A stretch of DNA of 64,000 nt from Buddleja alternifolia (lineage: Eukaryota; Streptophyta; Magnoliopsida; Lamiales; Scrophulariaceae). Below are positions 1 to 11,750 of the stretch, piece by piece; position 1 is the first letter of the stretch; every line of letters starts with the position of its first letter. The DNA lies in contig CM033401.1 of NCBI GenBank assembly GCA_019426215.1, positions 19,039,134-19,103,133 of the forward strand, in the 5' to 3' direction. The notes beneath the pieces are model-generated. The model saw nothing but the letters and a program-made list of their open reading frames with translations, ran no database searches and was not told the origin of the DNA. A program made the translations under genes and the position numbers.

Positions 1-574
1 ACTTAATGAGCTATCAACAAAAAATAAAACTGAAAATGTGATGCACAAAATGAAACTAGAGAACTTGTTGAAACATATATCAGTAGATGAAGCTGCTGAG
101 CAAGCTGCAAATGTACGGACTCAAATACATGTATTATGGGGGACCATGTTATATGAGAGATCTATTATGGAATTCAAACTAGGCCTTCCTGTGTGGCAAG
201 AATGTTTAGAAGTTGCTGTTGAAAAGTTTGAACTTGCTGGAGCTTCTCCAACCGATATTGCTGTTATGATAAAAAATCATTGTTCCAATGATACGGCATC
301 ACAAGGTGATTTATTATATACTTTCTGAATATGTTGGAGATTTGACAGATACACACACACAAAAATAAAATAAAATTATTTGATGTTTTTTTCTAAATAC
401 TTCTGAACTTGTAATGTGTTTTCAGGTTTAGGATTCAATATTGATGAAATAGTACAGGCATGGAATGAGATGTATGAAGCAAAAATGTGGCAGAACAGCG
501 TTCATTCATTCCGATTAGAGCCACTACTCCGACGGCGAGTATCAAAACTTTATTATGCCCTCGGACATGCATAA
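1..574 (+). CDS. 3' end of a CLMP1/PHOX-type TPR-PB1 protein gene (two last coding exons)
   Basis: Two exons are readable: from before the window to 305, and 426-574, joined through a GT donor at 306 and an AG acceptor at 424-425. The frame is kept (codon G305+GT). The peptide has the C-terminal signature of plant CLMP1/PHOX proteins, including [45 protein letters not shown] and RLEPLLRRR. Known family: N-terminal TPR repeats, a PB1 domain, and a C-terminal region. Members act as Hsp90/Hsp70-binding co-chaperones, and CLMP1 is needed for chloroplast separation and distribution. The TPR and PB1 parts lie outside the window. The stop codon is at 572-574. No damage is seen in these exons, so the gene looks functional here, although a CACTA element sits about 2.1 kb downstream. 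CLMP1 and the PHOX paralogues cannot be told apart from this tail. Confidence 0.85.
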
Positions 575-2671
575 AAACTCATTTTGATGTATTTCCAGGA
601 TATACATCAACACAATTATAAGCAGTCAGTGAAGCGTTTTAATTGGCTAGATTTTGTGCTTGTTGCATTCTTGGTGAGTAAAATATCGCTCATAATCTTG
701 GATGATCTCTTTGACTGAAATTTGTTTTTCTGTTTGATCCCAAATTTAAGACTAGAAGAACTTTTAGGACATTATGCTCACACAACATTCTTATAGTTAC
801 TAATTACTGATAAAATGTTTATAAAGGGTACTTTGGAGCCTCCAGACGTAGTAAGGAAACAAGAATAAGATATATCTCTTTACTAAATAAAGCATGAATG
901 TAGAATTCATAGTATCAATTTGATAAGCACTAACAATTTTACCTCCAACGTCGCTGGAATTTTATTGTTTTGGTTTTTATTGGAACCTTATTTGATAAAT
1001 CATAGATCTTTAGGAGCTGTCTTTTTTACAAAGTGGCAATACCTTATTTGATAAGTCATAAATCTTTAGTATTTGTTATATTTTTTTTTAAAAATATTTT
1101 TTGAAAGTTCAATTAAATTAGTTGATATTGTATTCATGAAAATAATTAAGTTGACTAACCAATAGCACCAATTGGATATTCAATTTTGGGCAGGAGAGCA
1201 TTATTTGTTTGTTCATGGTTACCCATTTGGTCATGAACAGATTCTTATCACAATACCTTTGCATAAGATGAAGTAGGACCTATAGACTTCATGCTATCGA
1301 TTTAGCTTGAGCTGTTTCTTTTCAAATTTGAACTGAAGACAAATGTGGTTTAGAAAGTGTTCATTTAATTTGAGCAAGTGCATGATAAAGGGAACGAACA
1401 TTCTAGTGAATAAAGTAGCTGCATTATGATGCTAGTAGAACATGTATAATGAGGCTCTAAAGGTAGTGTCTACAACATGTCGAGTAGGTGAGTTTGACTC
1501 TTAGATGAAGAGGGTGTTGGGATAAGCTTATTTAAAATATCTTATAAGGTCTTATATCTTACAAATTTTTTTTTGGGGCTTATAAGATATTGTTAGCCTA
1601 TTGAAGAATTTGGATAAAACAAGATCATAAAGCTTACAAGGTGGTAGTAATGACATTTTTTGTAATTTAGATGGGCAACTAAAAGGGTTTTTAAAATAAG
1701 TTAGCATATAAAAATTCTGATTTCAACCTAAATTCTCATAATTTTACTCCAGCATGTTCCGACTCTCAGAGACGTGTATCCCTTGTTTGTATGTTGCCTT
1801 AATTGTAATAATCTATAGAATTCGTAGATTGTTTTGTCAGCCGGAGGATTTTCTAAAACTAACGGTCATCTTTAAATTTAAATTATCTGTTCATCATTAT
1901 ATTGTTCATTGTAGTCGTTCATTTATGCTACACATTCATATCTCTGTCGGATACCCCAGGAACTGTCTGATTAATGTAATGTATTAATGGAATGTTTGCT
2001 CTATTGTTAAAAGAACATGTATGGAAAATTCAAGTCTAGAGCAGCTCTTTTAAGCAAACATATATAAACTTTATTCTATGCCGTATAGTTCTGTGGGAGT
2101 TGGACTATAAGTGAAAGTCGTATTTTATTCTATGCCGTATATCCTACTATACTTGTTTATCCTTGATAATGTTTGTATGATATATTTTTCCTTATAATGT
2201 GAATCTTCAGTCCCACAATTGAACAATCTTTCTTCATTTAATAATGGTTGTTTCTTCTTTCCAACATCAGTGAACTGAAGTTATTTGTATTACCCTTACT
2301 GCCTAAACTAAGATGATAGTATATCTGTACTGCAGGTTCGTGTTGCATCAACTTTGGCTACTGCTTTTGACTTTACCTTGTTGAAATGTAGAGGCTCGTC
2401 GACGCTGGTGAGGCAGCCTGTTATGTAATTATTGCCTGAAAACAAGCAGAGTTATTAGTTTTACAGTTTTGGGGGATGAGTTGGAGTGGCAGAATGTCGT
2501 TTTTGTTAATTTCTGCATCATTCTTATCACCTCCCCCCTCATAGTTACATTCAAAAAGATTGTATTTGTTGTGATATTTGTAGATTTTGATTGTATTTTT
2601 CTCTGTAATTTGATTTTAAGGCCAGCTTCATGTTTCTCGGTATATCAAGGTGTCTGTCTTTGCCCATTTCT
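575..2671 (+). other. 3' UTR and downstream flank of the CLMP1-like gene, with a possible 3'-UTR intron
   Basis: No coding region is supported here. A good donor (CTTG/GTGAGTAA, intron from 674) and a good acceptor (TACTGCAG/G, intron end 2335) could define a 1.66-kb intron in the 3' UTR. A terminal exon would then begin at 2336 and run toward the CACTA insertion at 2672. The exon after 2336 is open for 31 codons in one frame but resembles no protein I know. The rest is AT-rich and otherwise featureless. Confidence 0.35.
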
Positions 2672-2689
2672 CACTACAAGAAAACAGGG

Positions 2690-2962
2690 TATCAGAGACG
2701 AAAAATTCCGTCTCTGATACCCCAAAATCCGTCTCTAATTTGCATTTGAGACGGAATTGTTTCGTCTCAAAAACGGTGGGTGAAGGCCTCGTCTCAAATC
2801 AGAGACGGAAATTTCCGTCTCAGATTTGAGACGGAATTTTCCGTCTCTGATTTGAGACGGAAATTTTCCATCTTAGATCTGAGACGGATTTTCCGTCTCT
2901 GATTTGAGACGAAAAAATCTGTCTGAAATTTGAGACGGAATTTTCCATCTCAAATCTGCCTC
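2690..2962. repeat. Subterminal repeat array of CACTA element 1, left end
   Basis: Copies of GAGACGGAA and its complement TTCCGTCTC alternate about every 20-30 bases, often forming the near-palindrome GAGACGGAAATTTCCGTCTC. In En/Spm elements subterminal motifs are the binding sites of TNPA. The same motif fills the right end (9465-9752). Confidence 0.8.
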
Positions 2963-5900
2963 TGATTTTGTACTTTGATTTTTCTATTTATTGTGTCAAT
3001 ATTTTTTGTCTCAATTCTCTACGCACCTATTCATTACAAATCAAAAATATCATAAAATTTAAATTCATAACAATATAACCATCTCTAATCATAAAAGACA
3101 AATATATGTCAAATATTCATCTACTAACGGTCTAACACTAACAATCCAAACAAAAATCAACGTTATTAACAAACACAAGACAATCCATCTAATTAACGAA
3201 ATAGAGACCACTAATGGTTTCCGCCAAAGTCACATTGCTCCCGATGTCCATGAGCTAACTTCATAACAATGTCCTCGACTTGATTATGAGTATCTCAGAC
3301 GCCCTATTAAGAAAATAAAAATAGATGTTACAATGTATATTATATCGACTGAAAAAGGGGAGACGAATGAGTAACGCAATGTTAGTCATTGTGCCCAACC
3401 TTCAGGGGAGGCGACTCTTTGCAATGTTAGTCAAACAGGGACTCTAAAGCATTTAAGAGTAAATAATATTTCGTATATGGAGTGAAAATACAGTTGATCA
3501 GAAAGCAAGTGCTAAGTGCATCTATCAGAAAGAGGTGAGTCAGAAGAAATTCATAAAAAGAAGTTACGAAGAATTTCAATAAATCACAACTAGAAATATG
3601 AAATTACCTTCCACCAAATATAGCCATATCCAACAACTACAACAATAACAACTACACCGTATTTGCCAGATCCTGTAAAAAGTAGGACATAAAATCATAC
3701 GCATTGTTGGTTCTATCATGAATAAGTAATATACAGCACTAAGTATAAACTATAAAAGGAAACAGTGACCTTTCATGCAAAACAGTACATTGTTATCTAC
3801 CCAGTGATTCTATTACATACACTCAACTGCCAGCATTAAATACTAAGTGCAAGCCATATAGGCTGTGAAAGCCTCAACATATAGCACATTGATTGCAGGG
3901 TTCAGAAATTGGAAGTTCATTAATTTCATGCATGCAACAGTTTCAGAATCAAACAAACACTGAAGTTCATTAATTTCATGCATGCAATAAAACATTTAAG
4001 CATGTGTTTCAGTAATATTAGCTCAATTGCCAAAAATCTGGTAACTCAAATCCATAAAATGTAGCGATGACATGAGTGACAATGATGTCAAACTTTTACA
4101 GTAGTGTAAAAGGAAGAGAAGAACCTATCAGAAATTATTCGTTATTAACTGCAGCATTTGGTTTATTTCAGTTATTCTCTCATCAATAACCAAATATAAA
4201 TTGCAGTATCACATGTTATCCAAGTAATAACCTAATTCAAATAACTGGTTAATCACAGAGGACAAATTTTATTAGCTCTTAGGAGTGTAAGATGTTTTTA
4301 GTAGGGAGAATAAGCTAGTCATTTTGGAATGACGGAACTTAAAAGATTACTTCGTCTCCATTCACTCCTAAATATCTCATTTTATGAGGTTACAGGCTCT
4401 TCTCAAAATTTATTAACAACCTACAATATCTTAGCAACTTTTAAACATCTCATAGGAAGCTTTAACTAATACCTACATATAACTTAATCAAACACCATCC
4501 TAATTATGGAATAATTACCAAATTTAGCTAGTTAAACTTGAACCTGCTACAGCTCAATCTACAGGTATCCCAACGAAACAAGCAACTTGTAATATCAATT
4601 AGTTCAGATTTAGATCAATTTTTTCAATTCTTACAAGCTTTGTAACTCTTTGATATTGAGAGTCCATCAACTTGCTCGATGACATATTCGTCAAAGGCCT
4701 CAGAAAGATTTCGACGTCTTACAGCTTTTGGCTTATTCTAGAACCCAATCTTTTCCAACGTTCTTATCCTTTCTTTTTAAATCATCGCAGCTTTAATTTT
4801 TCTTCCAGATAATATAATTTTAAGGGCTGTTCTGCATCTCTTATCAAATTATTATATCAACATACCTGACGGGGGTGCATGACAAGATTGAGAACGTGAG
4901 AAAATAGAGGTTAGCCACCCACCTAAACTGTCAGCATACATTAGGTAAGAGCATATCAGGTAAAATGGAATTGAACAGAGAGCACACAAACTGAATGAGC
5001 AAAGAACCATAAGCAGCAGTATATACATTACTTGTCCTGCTAAAGTTGTACAGTGGCTGGAGTAAGGAAAAAAACTTATTCACCTACTATGTCAACTAAA
5101 TACTCACACACTAGATACTATACCGAACTATCAGTTTATATGCATCATAAAAAATATACTTATACTCTTAAATTTAAAGTTGTCACAATTTGTAATACTT
5201 ACTATCTTAACATGTTTCAGTGGAAGCCATTGCAAAGAAAAATAGTATTGATACGAACTTGGATTCCTAATGATCATTGAATTTCAATAAAAATTCCTCT
5301 CCTATCAAATAGAACAACAAAAACTTACCTGCTCAAATAGCCCCTTAGGTAAAAATGTAAAGACATCATATTTCGTAGTTGACACATAATTACCCTGAAA
5401 AATCAGTCACGGGAATAATCAGACCACCATATAGAGAAGTTATTTGTCATAGGCTTAAAACACATAATTTGATTTGGATTTAATCATGTATAAATGCAAG
5501 GGATTTCAAGAAACCATATATTGCTAAAAGCTACTGGGGAATAAACAATATCAACGACTAAATTAAGTATAACTAATAAGCTAATGTCAAAGCACACGCC
5601 CAGAAAAAATAAACTACTGAACAAATACTTGAAGTATAAAATGAATAATTATTACTAAGGTACTATTTCCAGAATTCCTGCTTTCATCTATTTTAAAGAT
5701 GACGAGATACCACAACAAACCTATTTCCTCTACCTAAAACACTTTCAAAAGATTTTAATTATTACTAAGGTACTATCCAGAATTCCTGCTTTCATTCTGA
5801 ATATGTGAAAAAAGAGTCATGATTGCTTTTCCTCTACCTAATATAACAAAGGTCGCGCCAACTATTCATAGTCAAAAACAAGATCTCCTTCCCAATTTTA

Positions 5901-6008
5901 CAGATTGCATATATAATTCAGTCGATCAATAAACACAAAAACTAAAATTTATGTGAACTTAATCCAAAATGGAAAATAAAGATATATTTACCTCCACAAT
6001 TAGAATTA
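2963..6008 (-). other. Non-coding 3' half of CACTA element 1
   Basis: Three kilobases of AT-rich sequence lie between the left subterminal repeats and the stop codon of the TNPA-like gene. I find no Transposase_21, DUF4218 or DUF4216 sequence. A short open stretch on the minus strand (about 3290 down to 3210) could be a small exon but has no recognisable content. A direct repeat of about 25 bp (GAAGTTCATTAATTTCATGC) occurs at 3914 and 3962. Confidence 0.5.
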
Positions 6009-8390
6009 TCAAATTATGTCACGTTGTTCCTGGAATCCAGATCCACCTGCATATCGGTGATTTGTGTACCCAATTTCTTGAATCATTTTGTGAACCATCT
6101 CATTCATTTTTCGAGTCTCATCTTCCCTCCTCCAAGCTTCTTCCTCCCTCCTCAGAGCTTCCTCTTCCCTCTTTTGAGCCTCTATTTCCCTCTTTCTAGC
6201 CTCTTTTTCCCTCTTTATGGCCTCTTCTTCCCTCTTTCTAGCCTCTTCTTCCCTCTTTCTAGCTTCTTCTTCTCTTTTTCGTACCTCCTCGAGCGTACGT
6301 TCAATCATTCTCTTACTTTCTTCTTCCCTCCTCCTAGACTCTTCCTCAATTTTCAATGCTTTAGCGCGTACATCCTCCAATGCTTTTGATATCTCATCAA
6401 ATTTTTCCTCATGCTCTCTTGTATAAGTAGAATTTACTGAGCTCCCACTCGAAGTTCTCCTAGTTTGGCTACGCCCAACTCCGTATAAACGACCCTTTGA
6501 TGGCCCCCAGTGACATCACACCATGATGAAAGATCAAACGGAGGTAAAGAAGAGGCATCGCTGCAACCATGTTTTGTCCTGTATTCCTCCTGTGCATAGG
6601 ATATAAAAATTAACATAACAATACTAATAATTCATCTAGTAGATTAATCAATATTCAAAATACAGTCTCGATCAAGAGATACTCACACTGATTCTTTTTG
6701 ATTTGTTGTCAACAAACTCACCGACCCCTTGATTAGTTTTATGGCACCGCTCAAAAAGCTCAAAATCATCTACATCACGCTTAAGAATGTTTACCTACAT
6801 TAATGTAAATAATACTAATCAATGTTAAATAAATCCACTCAAGAGATTATAGAATTTTAAATTAAATTTTACCATTTTCTCTCGATGAGCTTCACGAGGA
6901 ATGGAACCACATGTATGCTTTGTGATGGAGGCATCCTTCTCGGTCAAGCGATTCTTCTGAGCTTGTTTACATTTTTCTATGTTGTCATCTTTAGAGAAGT
7001 ATTTCTCCACTAGTTCGTTCCATATGTCCTTACTCATCCAAATTGGACCCCTACCTACCATGTCTAATGGGTTTGCTCTTTTACCTAGTTGCTTGCAGGC
7101 ATTTTCCATCGCCTTTTTTCTGGAAATGTAAAACATTTCTCTGAACCGAGCACCCGCATTTTCATCCCAAACTCTTCTCATTTGGCTGTCTGTGAAATTA
7201 TCCCACCTATACCTTAACTGACAAGTAAATTGGCACGTGTCACAATAGAGTAATTAGGTAACTGACAAGTATTTCAACAATAGCATACAAGAATGGGTAA
7301 CATCTGCATACAATAGTATTTTTATTTATGTTTACAGTAAGTTCATTTTTCAGTCACAAATAAATGCACAAGGTAACTAATTCTTAAAATGTCAATGTGT
7401 GTTCTTGTTTATAATTACATATGCATCTATAGGTTTTAAGAGAATGGACGTAGTACACAACCCACACACTACATATTTCAAGTAAAAGATTAGAAAATAG
7501 ATAAACATTACCTTAAAATTCTCCCAAAGTATATCCTTAGTTGTCTCCGGAACTCCATGCCATTTCGGGAATGCCCCTGTGTAAATGCCTTTGATATCGT
7601 TTGTGATATTTTGGGTGACATCCTTTTCAATGAACCTAGTAGTTAAGAATAAATTGAAACAAATATATATAATGAGGTATTGACATTAATTCGTATAAAT
7701 CTATTCAGTATCAATATTGCGAAAACAAAAGGTCTTCTATATGAACTTACTTGTAATCAACTACAGTTACTTTAGCTCGTCCATTTGGATTTGAAGGAAT
7801 GTGTGTTCCTTGGTTAGGTCCCCTTCGCCTAGACTCTGAAGAAACATCTTCTTCATCAATCATTCTATCAGTGAAATCATTGCCTGAAAATAATGGTGAC
7901 TCCTCAACTTCTTCAACCTATAATAATTCTCTTGACTTGTTTAATACAATAACATGTTAAAAAAATTAATACTGGAAAATCATAAAGAATGCTATTGTTG
8001 CTCCTAATAGCATTAATCATAAAGAATGCTATTATTATTATTCTGAAGCATCCATCCATCTATATATCATCATCATTATTCTATTAAAAGTTGGAATAAT
8101 AACTTTTCTACACACATCAATGATTAAAGCACATGCCACTCACTCCAATGTTAATCAACATTTTATAATCCAAAGAAATTAAATAAAACAGAACATTATA
8201 TATATATATATATATCATACGACATTTATCCCAAGTATATTGATTCACTATAAATAAACTCATAAACTTTTGTTTTTTTTTTATCAGCTAAATAAATTCA
8301 TAGACTAAACAAAAGACTCACAAATCCATTCATTTCCATGTGTGATTGATCAGCGCCTACCACCACCCTCCTATTGTTCCTCTCAACCAT
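6009..8390 (-). pseudogene. TNPA-like (Transposase_24-type) gene of CACTA element 1, six exons, frameshifted
   Basis: Minus-strand exons with consensus splice sites and matching phases are 8390-8322, 7917-7751, 7635-7512, 7217-6873, 6794-6687 and 6589-6009, giving about 464 residues. The start is the ATG at 8390. Exons 2-5 carry features of the plant Transposase_24 (Ptta/En/Spm) family, including GAFPKWHGVP, RYRWDNFTD and RGPIWMSKDIW. The last exon ends in a long charged coiled coil of REEEARK-type heptads. TNPA-type proteins bind the subterminal repeats and aid transposition with TNPD. In the last exon the frame shifts by one base near 6511, within a run of G and C: before it the frame reads SSWCDVTGG, after it PSKGRLYGVGRSQ. 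A one-base deletion, or an assembly error, therefore separates the coiled coil from the rest. Confidence 0.75.
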
Positions 8391-8749
8391 AAAGAAAATC
8401 ATAAAAAATTAATAACTACCAGTCACTTGGAAATTCTGAGTAAATTAATGCTTAAAGCATGAACTATTGTTGCTCCTAATAGCAGAAACTACAAGAAACT
8501 ACAAAGCAATTAATGCTCAAAAGTCCATTACCAACACAATTAATCAGATTTCATACATTCCATCCGATCACATCAATACAAAAATAAAATTTAGGCAAAT
8601 TAAAACGTAATTGAAGCCAAATGAACCTTACAAAAAGTATGCAACAAGCAGAAAATAATCAAGCAAATAACGAATCAGACACTCAATAAACACATAAATC
8701 GGATCAGTTAATATAGAAACAGATTTTGTATCTATACCTCAATATATTG

Positions 8750-9180
8750 CGCACAAGGCGGAGGGAGAGCCGGCAACACTTACGGCGCTGCAACGTCGGA
8801 CTTCAAATCCTCAATTCTACCTTAAGGCGGAGGGAGAGGCGGCAACAATTACGGCGCTGCAACGTCGGACTTCAAATCCCCAATTCTACCTTAACCGAAA
8901 CCCTAGCTCACACCACCAATCGCTCTGTCTTGATGTTGGAATGTCGATGCGAGATTCAAACCCCTAGCTTCAAATCCCCAATTCTAACTTAACCGAAACC
9001 CTAGCACACACCATAAATCGCTCTGTCTTCAAATGTTGGAATGTCGATGCGAGATTCAAGCCCCTAGCTTCAAATCCCCGATTCTACCTTAACCGAAACC
9101 CTAACACACACCATAAATCGCTCTGTCTTCAAATGTTGGAATGCCGATGAGAGATTCAAACCCCTAGCTTCAAATCGATG
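8750..9180. repeat. Two tandem-repeat families in the promoter/leader of the CACTA 1 gene
   Basis: Two copies of a ~70-bp unit containing GGCGGAGGGAGAG and GGCGCTGCAACGTCGGACTT lie at 8757-8895. About three copies of a ~105-bp unit follow to 9180, each containing CTTAACCGAAACCCTA, AATCGCTCTGTCTT and GTTGGAATG. They are the most GC-rich part of the element and sit 0.4-0.8 kb upstream of the ATG. Confidence 0.75.
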
Positions 9181-9371
9181 CGAGAGATGAATTCTTGAAG
9201 AGAAATTTTTGAAGAGAAATGTTTTGGCTGATGAAGTTAAATGAGAAATGTTTTGGCTGATAAAGAAATGCGATAGAATCTCTCAATTGTCATGATGTGA
9301 AATGTTAGCTGTTTTAGTTGTTAGATGTAGTTAAAAATCTGATATAGTCAGAATAAGTGTACCATGGCAAT

Positions 9372-9441
9372 AGGACCTGTGTTTAGTGCAGCGGTCGTGC
9401 AGTCAGTTTGCAAACATGTGGTCGCATGTTCGAATTTGGTC
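9372..9441 (+). other. tRNA-like sequence (degenerate, possible SINE head) inside CACTA element 1
   Basis: The segment has an A-box-like TTTAGTGCAGCGG and a B-box-like GCATGTTCGAATTTGG about 35 bases further on. Between them a small stem GTTTGCAAAC sits at the anticodon-arm position. Acceptor pairing is weak. It is better read as a tRNA-derived relic than as a working tRNA gene. Confidence 0.3.
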
Positions 9442-9464
9442 AAAAGATATTTTTTTCCATTTTA

Positions 9465-9752
9465 ATTTCAGACGGATTATTCCGTCTCAGATTTGAGACG
9501 GAAATTTCCGTCTGAAATCTGAGACGGCAATTTCCATCTCAAATTTTGAGACGGAATTTCCGTGTGTAAATCCATCTCAAAATTAAAAATTGAGACGGAA
9601 TATTCCATCTCTGTCAAAAATTCAGATTTGAGACCGATTCAGAGACGAAAATATTATTATGTCTCTGATTTGAGACTGAAAATAAACTCGTCTTAAAATC
9701 CGTCTCTGATTTGAGACGGGAAAATATTCATCTCAGATTTCCGTCTCTAAAG
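9465..9752. repeat. Subterminal repeat array of CACTA element 1, right end
   Basis: Repeated GAGACGGAA/TTCCGTCTC motifs in both orientations, matching the left array. Some copies are degenerate (CCATCTC, CCGTGTG). Confidence 0.8.
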
Positions 9753-9770
9753 CCTTGTATTCTTGTAGTG

Positions 9771-10319
9771 TCTGACACAGAATTTTGTTCAAAATTGTAA
9801 TAATCAGGTGTTTTGTTTATTTCATGTGTTCTGGTTCTGAATCTTGATATTTCTTTTAATGGACTGTTATGGTTGAAGTTGGATCATTAGTTTCCACGAA
9901 GAGCAGAGAGTTTGAATGATAAAACTGAGTGTGAAAATAGAGAGAATTTGGGAGAAGACAAAAGAAAAACTGATTTCTATTGACTTGCAGTTATTACAAA
10001 GTCCAATTTCCATATTTTGTGTAAGTGTTGACTTCGTTTCAACTGAAGTATTGAGTAGTTTGGTTCATTTGTCAGCCCTTAATGTATCGTCATATCCTAA
10101 AATTGTGATTATTTTTTAATTCATGAGCCAAGTTCTGGAAACAAGAAAAGATTATTGATGCACTCATGTTTTGTTGAATAGTAAGGTATCAAGGTGTGAT
10201 ACAAAACAAAATAATTACTCCTTAACAGGTAAGATCTTGTGATTTACACTACATCATAACTCACTGCTACATATACCAGCAAACAAAGATACATAAAGAC
10301 AATAAGATCGGTAGTCGAA
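9771..10319. other. Flank between CACTA element 1 and the DUF247 relic
   Basis: The sequence continues the pre-insertion flank after the TCT duplication (TCTGACACAGAATTTTG). It is AT-rich. No coding region, RNA gene or repeat is recognised. Confidence 0.5.
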
Positions 10320-11075
10320 ATGTACAAGACTTTTCCTCGTGAATACGTATTGGATATTGATTTTGATGCCACTCCTTGCATTTTTAAGGTTCCCAAAACC
10401 TTGACTGAAACAAAACCAGAAGCCTACACTACATTCCTCAGCAAGTTGGGTTGGGCCCGTACCACCATCTCAGGCCCGAGGTGCTCTTCACGATGCAGAA
10501 GAAGAAACTTTCTGCAGTCATGAAATTTATGAATGCTGAACAGTTGCAGAATGTTCAGCTGGCGGTGGAACCGTGGAGGCTCTCATGCAGTGTGAGCCTC
10601 TTTTACGAGCATGCTATGACCAGTATCTGGATCTCATGTACAAGACTACTATGGAAAGAAGGATCAAAAACTTAGTGGCATATGAAGCAGAATCAGTTAA
10701 ACCAGGATTCACCCCTGAACTCGCATAGTATGCAGATTTGATGTGTGGCATTGTCGATACTCCTAAAGATAACATTCCAAGAGAGCGAAAATCATTGAAA
10801 GTAATCTTTCGGATGCTGAATTTGCTTGCATCTTCAATGGGACAAGGAAATCAACTGGGAAGAATGAAGAGAAGTTTACGAATATGGAGAAAGGCGCCAT
10901 CGAAAAAGTGAACAAGCAGTTTAATATATAATTTAAAGAGCGTTAAGGTGTACAGATTCATAAAGAAACATGTTTACAAATCATGGAAGTTTTTCACGTT
11001 GCTTTCAACTGTAATGGTCTTGGGTTCGTTTACTGTGCAGGCATTTTGCCAGGTCTATGGTTGCAGCAGGCGTTG
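10320..11075 (+). pseudogene. DUF247 (UPF0481) family pseudogene
   Basis: Family landmarks occur in order but in different frames: CIFKVPKTLTETKPEAY, then after a frameshift near 10450 LGPYHHLRPEVLFTMQKKKL. Next come RACYDQYLDLM, an in-frame stop near 10727, then CIFNGTRKSTGKNEEKF. Near the end lies the conserved C-terminal membrane segment VYKSWKFFTLLSTVMVLGS (about 10970-11070). Intact DUF247 proteins are about 400-550 residues; only about 250 codons remain, so large internal parts are gone as well. The family is plant-specific, with a C-terminal transmembrane helix and poorly known function. The mixed frames and stops leave no possible full product. Confidence 0.75.
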
Positions 11076-11172
11076 GTTTTTCTTCTTTGTCAAAGGAAAT
11101 GATTGAGCTGCTGATTGTTGTGTTTGCTAATATTGCTTGACTACAGTGTTTTGGTCAATGTAACTCTGTGTT

Positions 11173-11750
11173 CCTGTTGGGAGTGTTCAGTGTGCGGTTT
11201 CGGGTTTTTTTGGCTAATTTGAAACCGAATTGTCAAGTGCAGTTTTTCGGTAGACAAATCTCAAATTGCTAATTTAAAAAAATAAAGTAGGTGTGCGGTT
11301 TTGAGCGATTTTGGTGCAGTTTGGTTTTTAACTAACCAAAGAAAAACGAGTCAAATAAAACTATAAATACATATTCAGGATATTAGCAAAAAAGTAATGA
11401 TCTTTTTAATATTGTTTAACTAAACGTGATAATATTTTTTATATTGATAAAGCTTAGCACAAAAATACTTATCTAAACAAGCAACATTACAGAATCAAAA
11501 ACTTCATAAAAAATTAGAAATATTGAACAAAATCATCCTACTAATATAGAAAAACAAAAAAAAAAGTATATGTAAAATGGAATTTCAGTTTGGTCCAAAA
11601 TGGACACCAAACCAATTTGTTGGTGCGATTTTCTTTAAAAATCTAAACGGCAGTTTGCATAAGAATTTGAAAAAAACAATTTGATGCAATTCGGTTCGGG
11701 TGGTTCAGACGGTTTTACAAAATTGTTACCTAGCCCTAGTTCAAATAATA
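11173..11750. repeat. Degenerate hAT-MITE-like AT-rich segment
   Basis: The stretch is rich in GTGCGGTTT, AATTCGGTTCGGG and GGTTTTTAACTAACC-type phrases, which are typical of non-autonomous hAT-like plant elements. It begins near GGGAGTGTTCAGTGTGCGG and ends near a CCTAGCCCTAG. I could not find matching terminal repeats or a target duplication, so the limits are approximate. Confidence 0.25.

Larger units (their letters stand above)
8391..9464 (-). other. 5' upstream region of the CACTA 1 TNPA-like gene
   Basis: This stretch holds the presumed promoter and leader of the minus-strand transposase gene. It includes an AT-rich part (8391-8740), the tandem repeats at 8750-9180 and a tRNA-like segment at 9372-9441. 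No other coding region is supported. Confidence 0.5.
2672..9770 (-). mobile_element. CACTA (En/Spm) DNA transposon, 7.1 kb, non-autonomous
   Basis: The element starts CACTACAAGAA at 2672 and ends TTCTTGTAGTG at 9770, which are exact inverted termini of the CACTA type. It is flanked by the 3-bp direct repeat TCT (2669-2671 and 9771-9773), the duplication length expected for this superfamily. Both ends carry subterminal arrays of a GAGACGGAA/TTCCGTCTC motif. The only recognisable gene is a TNPA-like protein on the minus strand, so the element's own 5' end is at 9770. No TNPD (Transposase_21) gene is present, so movement would need a partner in trans. Confidence 0.92.

Noticed and set aside
2690..2962. 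Regularly spaced short repeats as a CRISPR-like array
   Set aside because: Repeats alternate orientation, spacers are similar to one another, and the block is the subterminal region of a plant CACTA element.
6024..6426. Plus-strand Ser/Phe/Leu-rich ORFs
   Set aside because: Exact shadows of the minus-strand coiled-coil exon of the TNPA-like gene.
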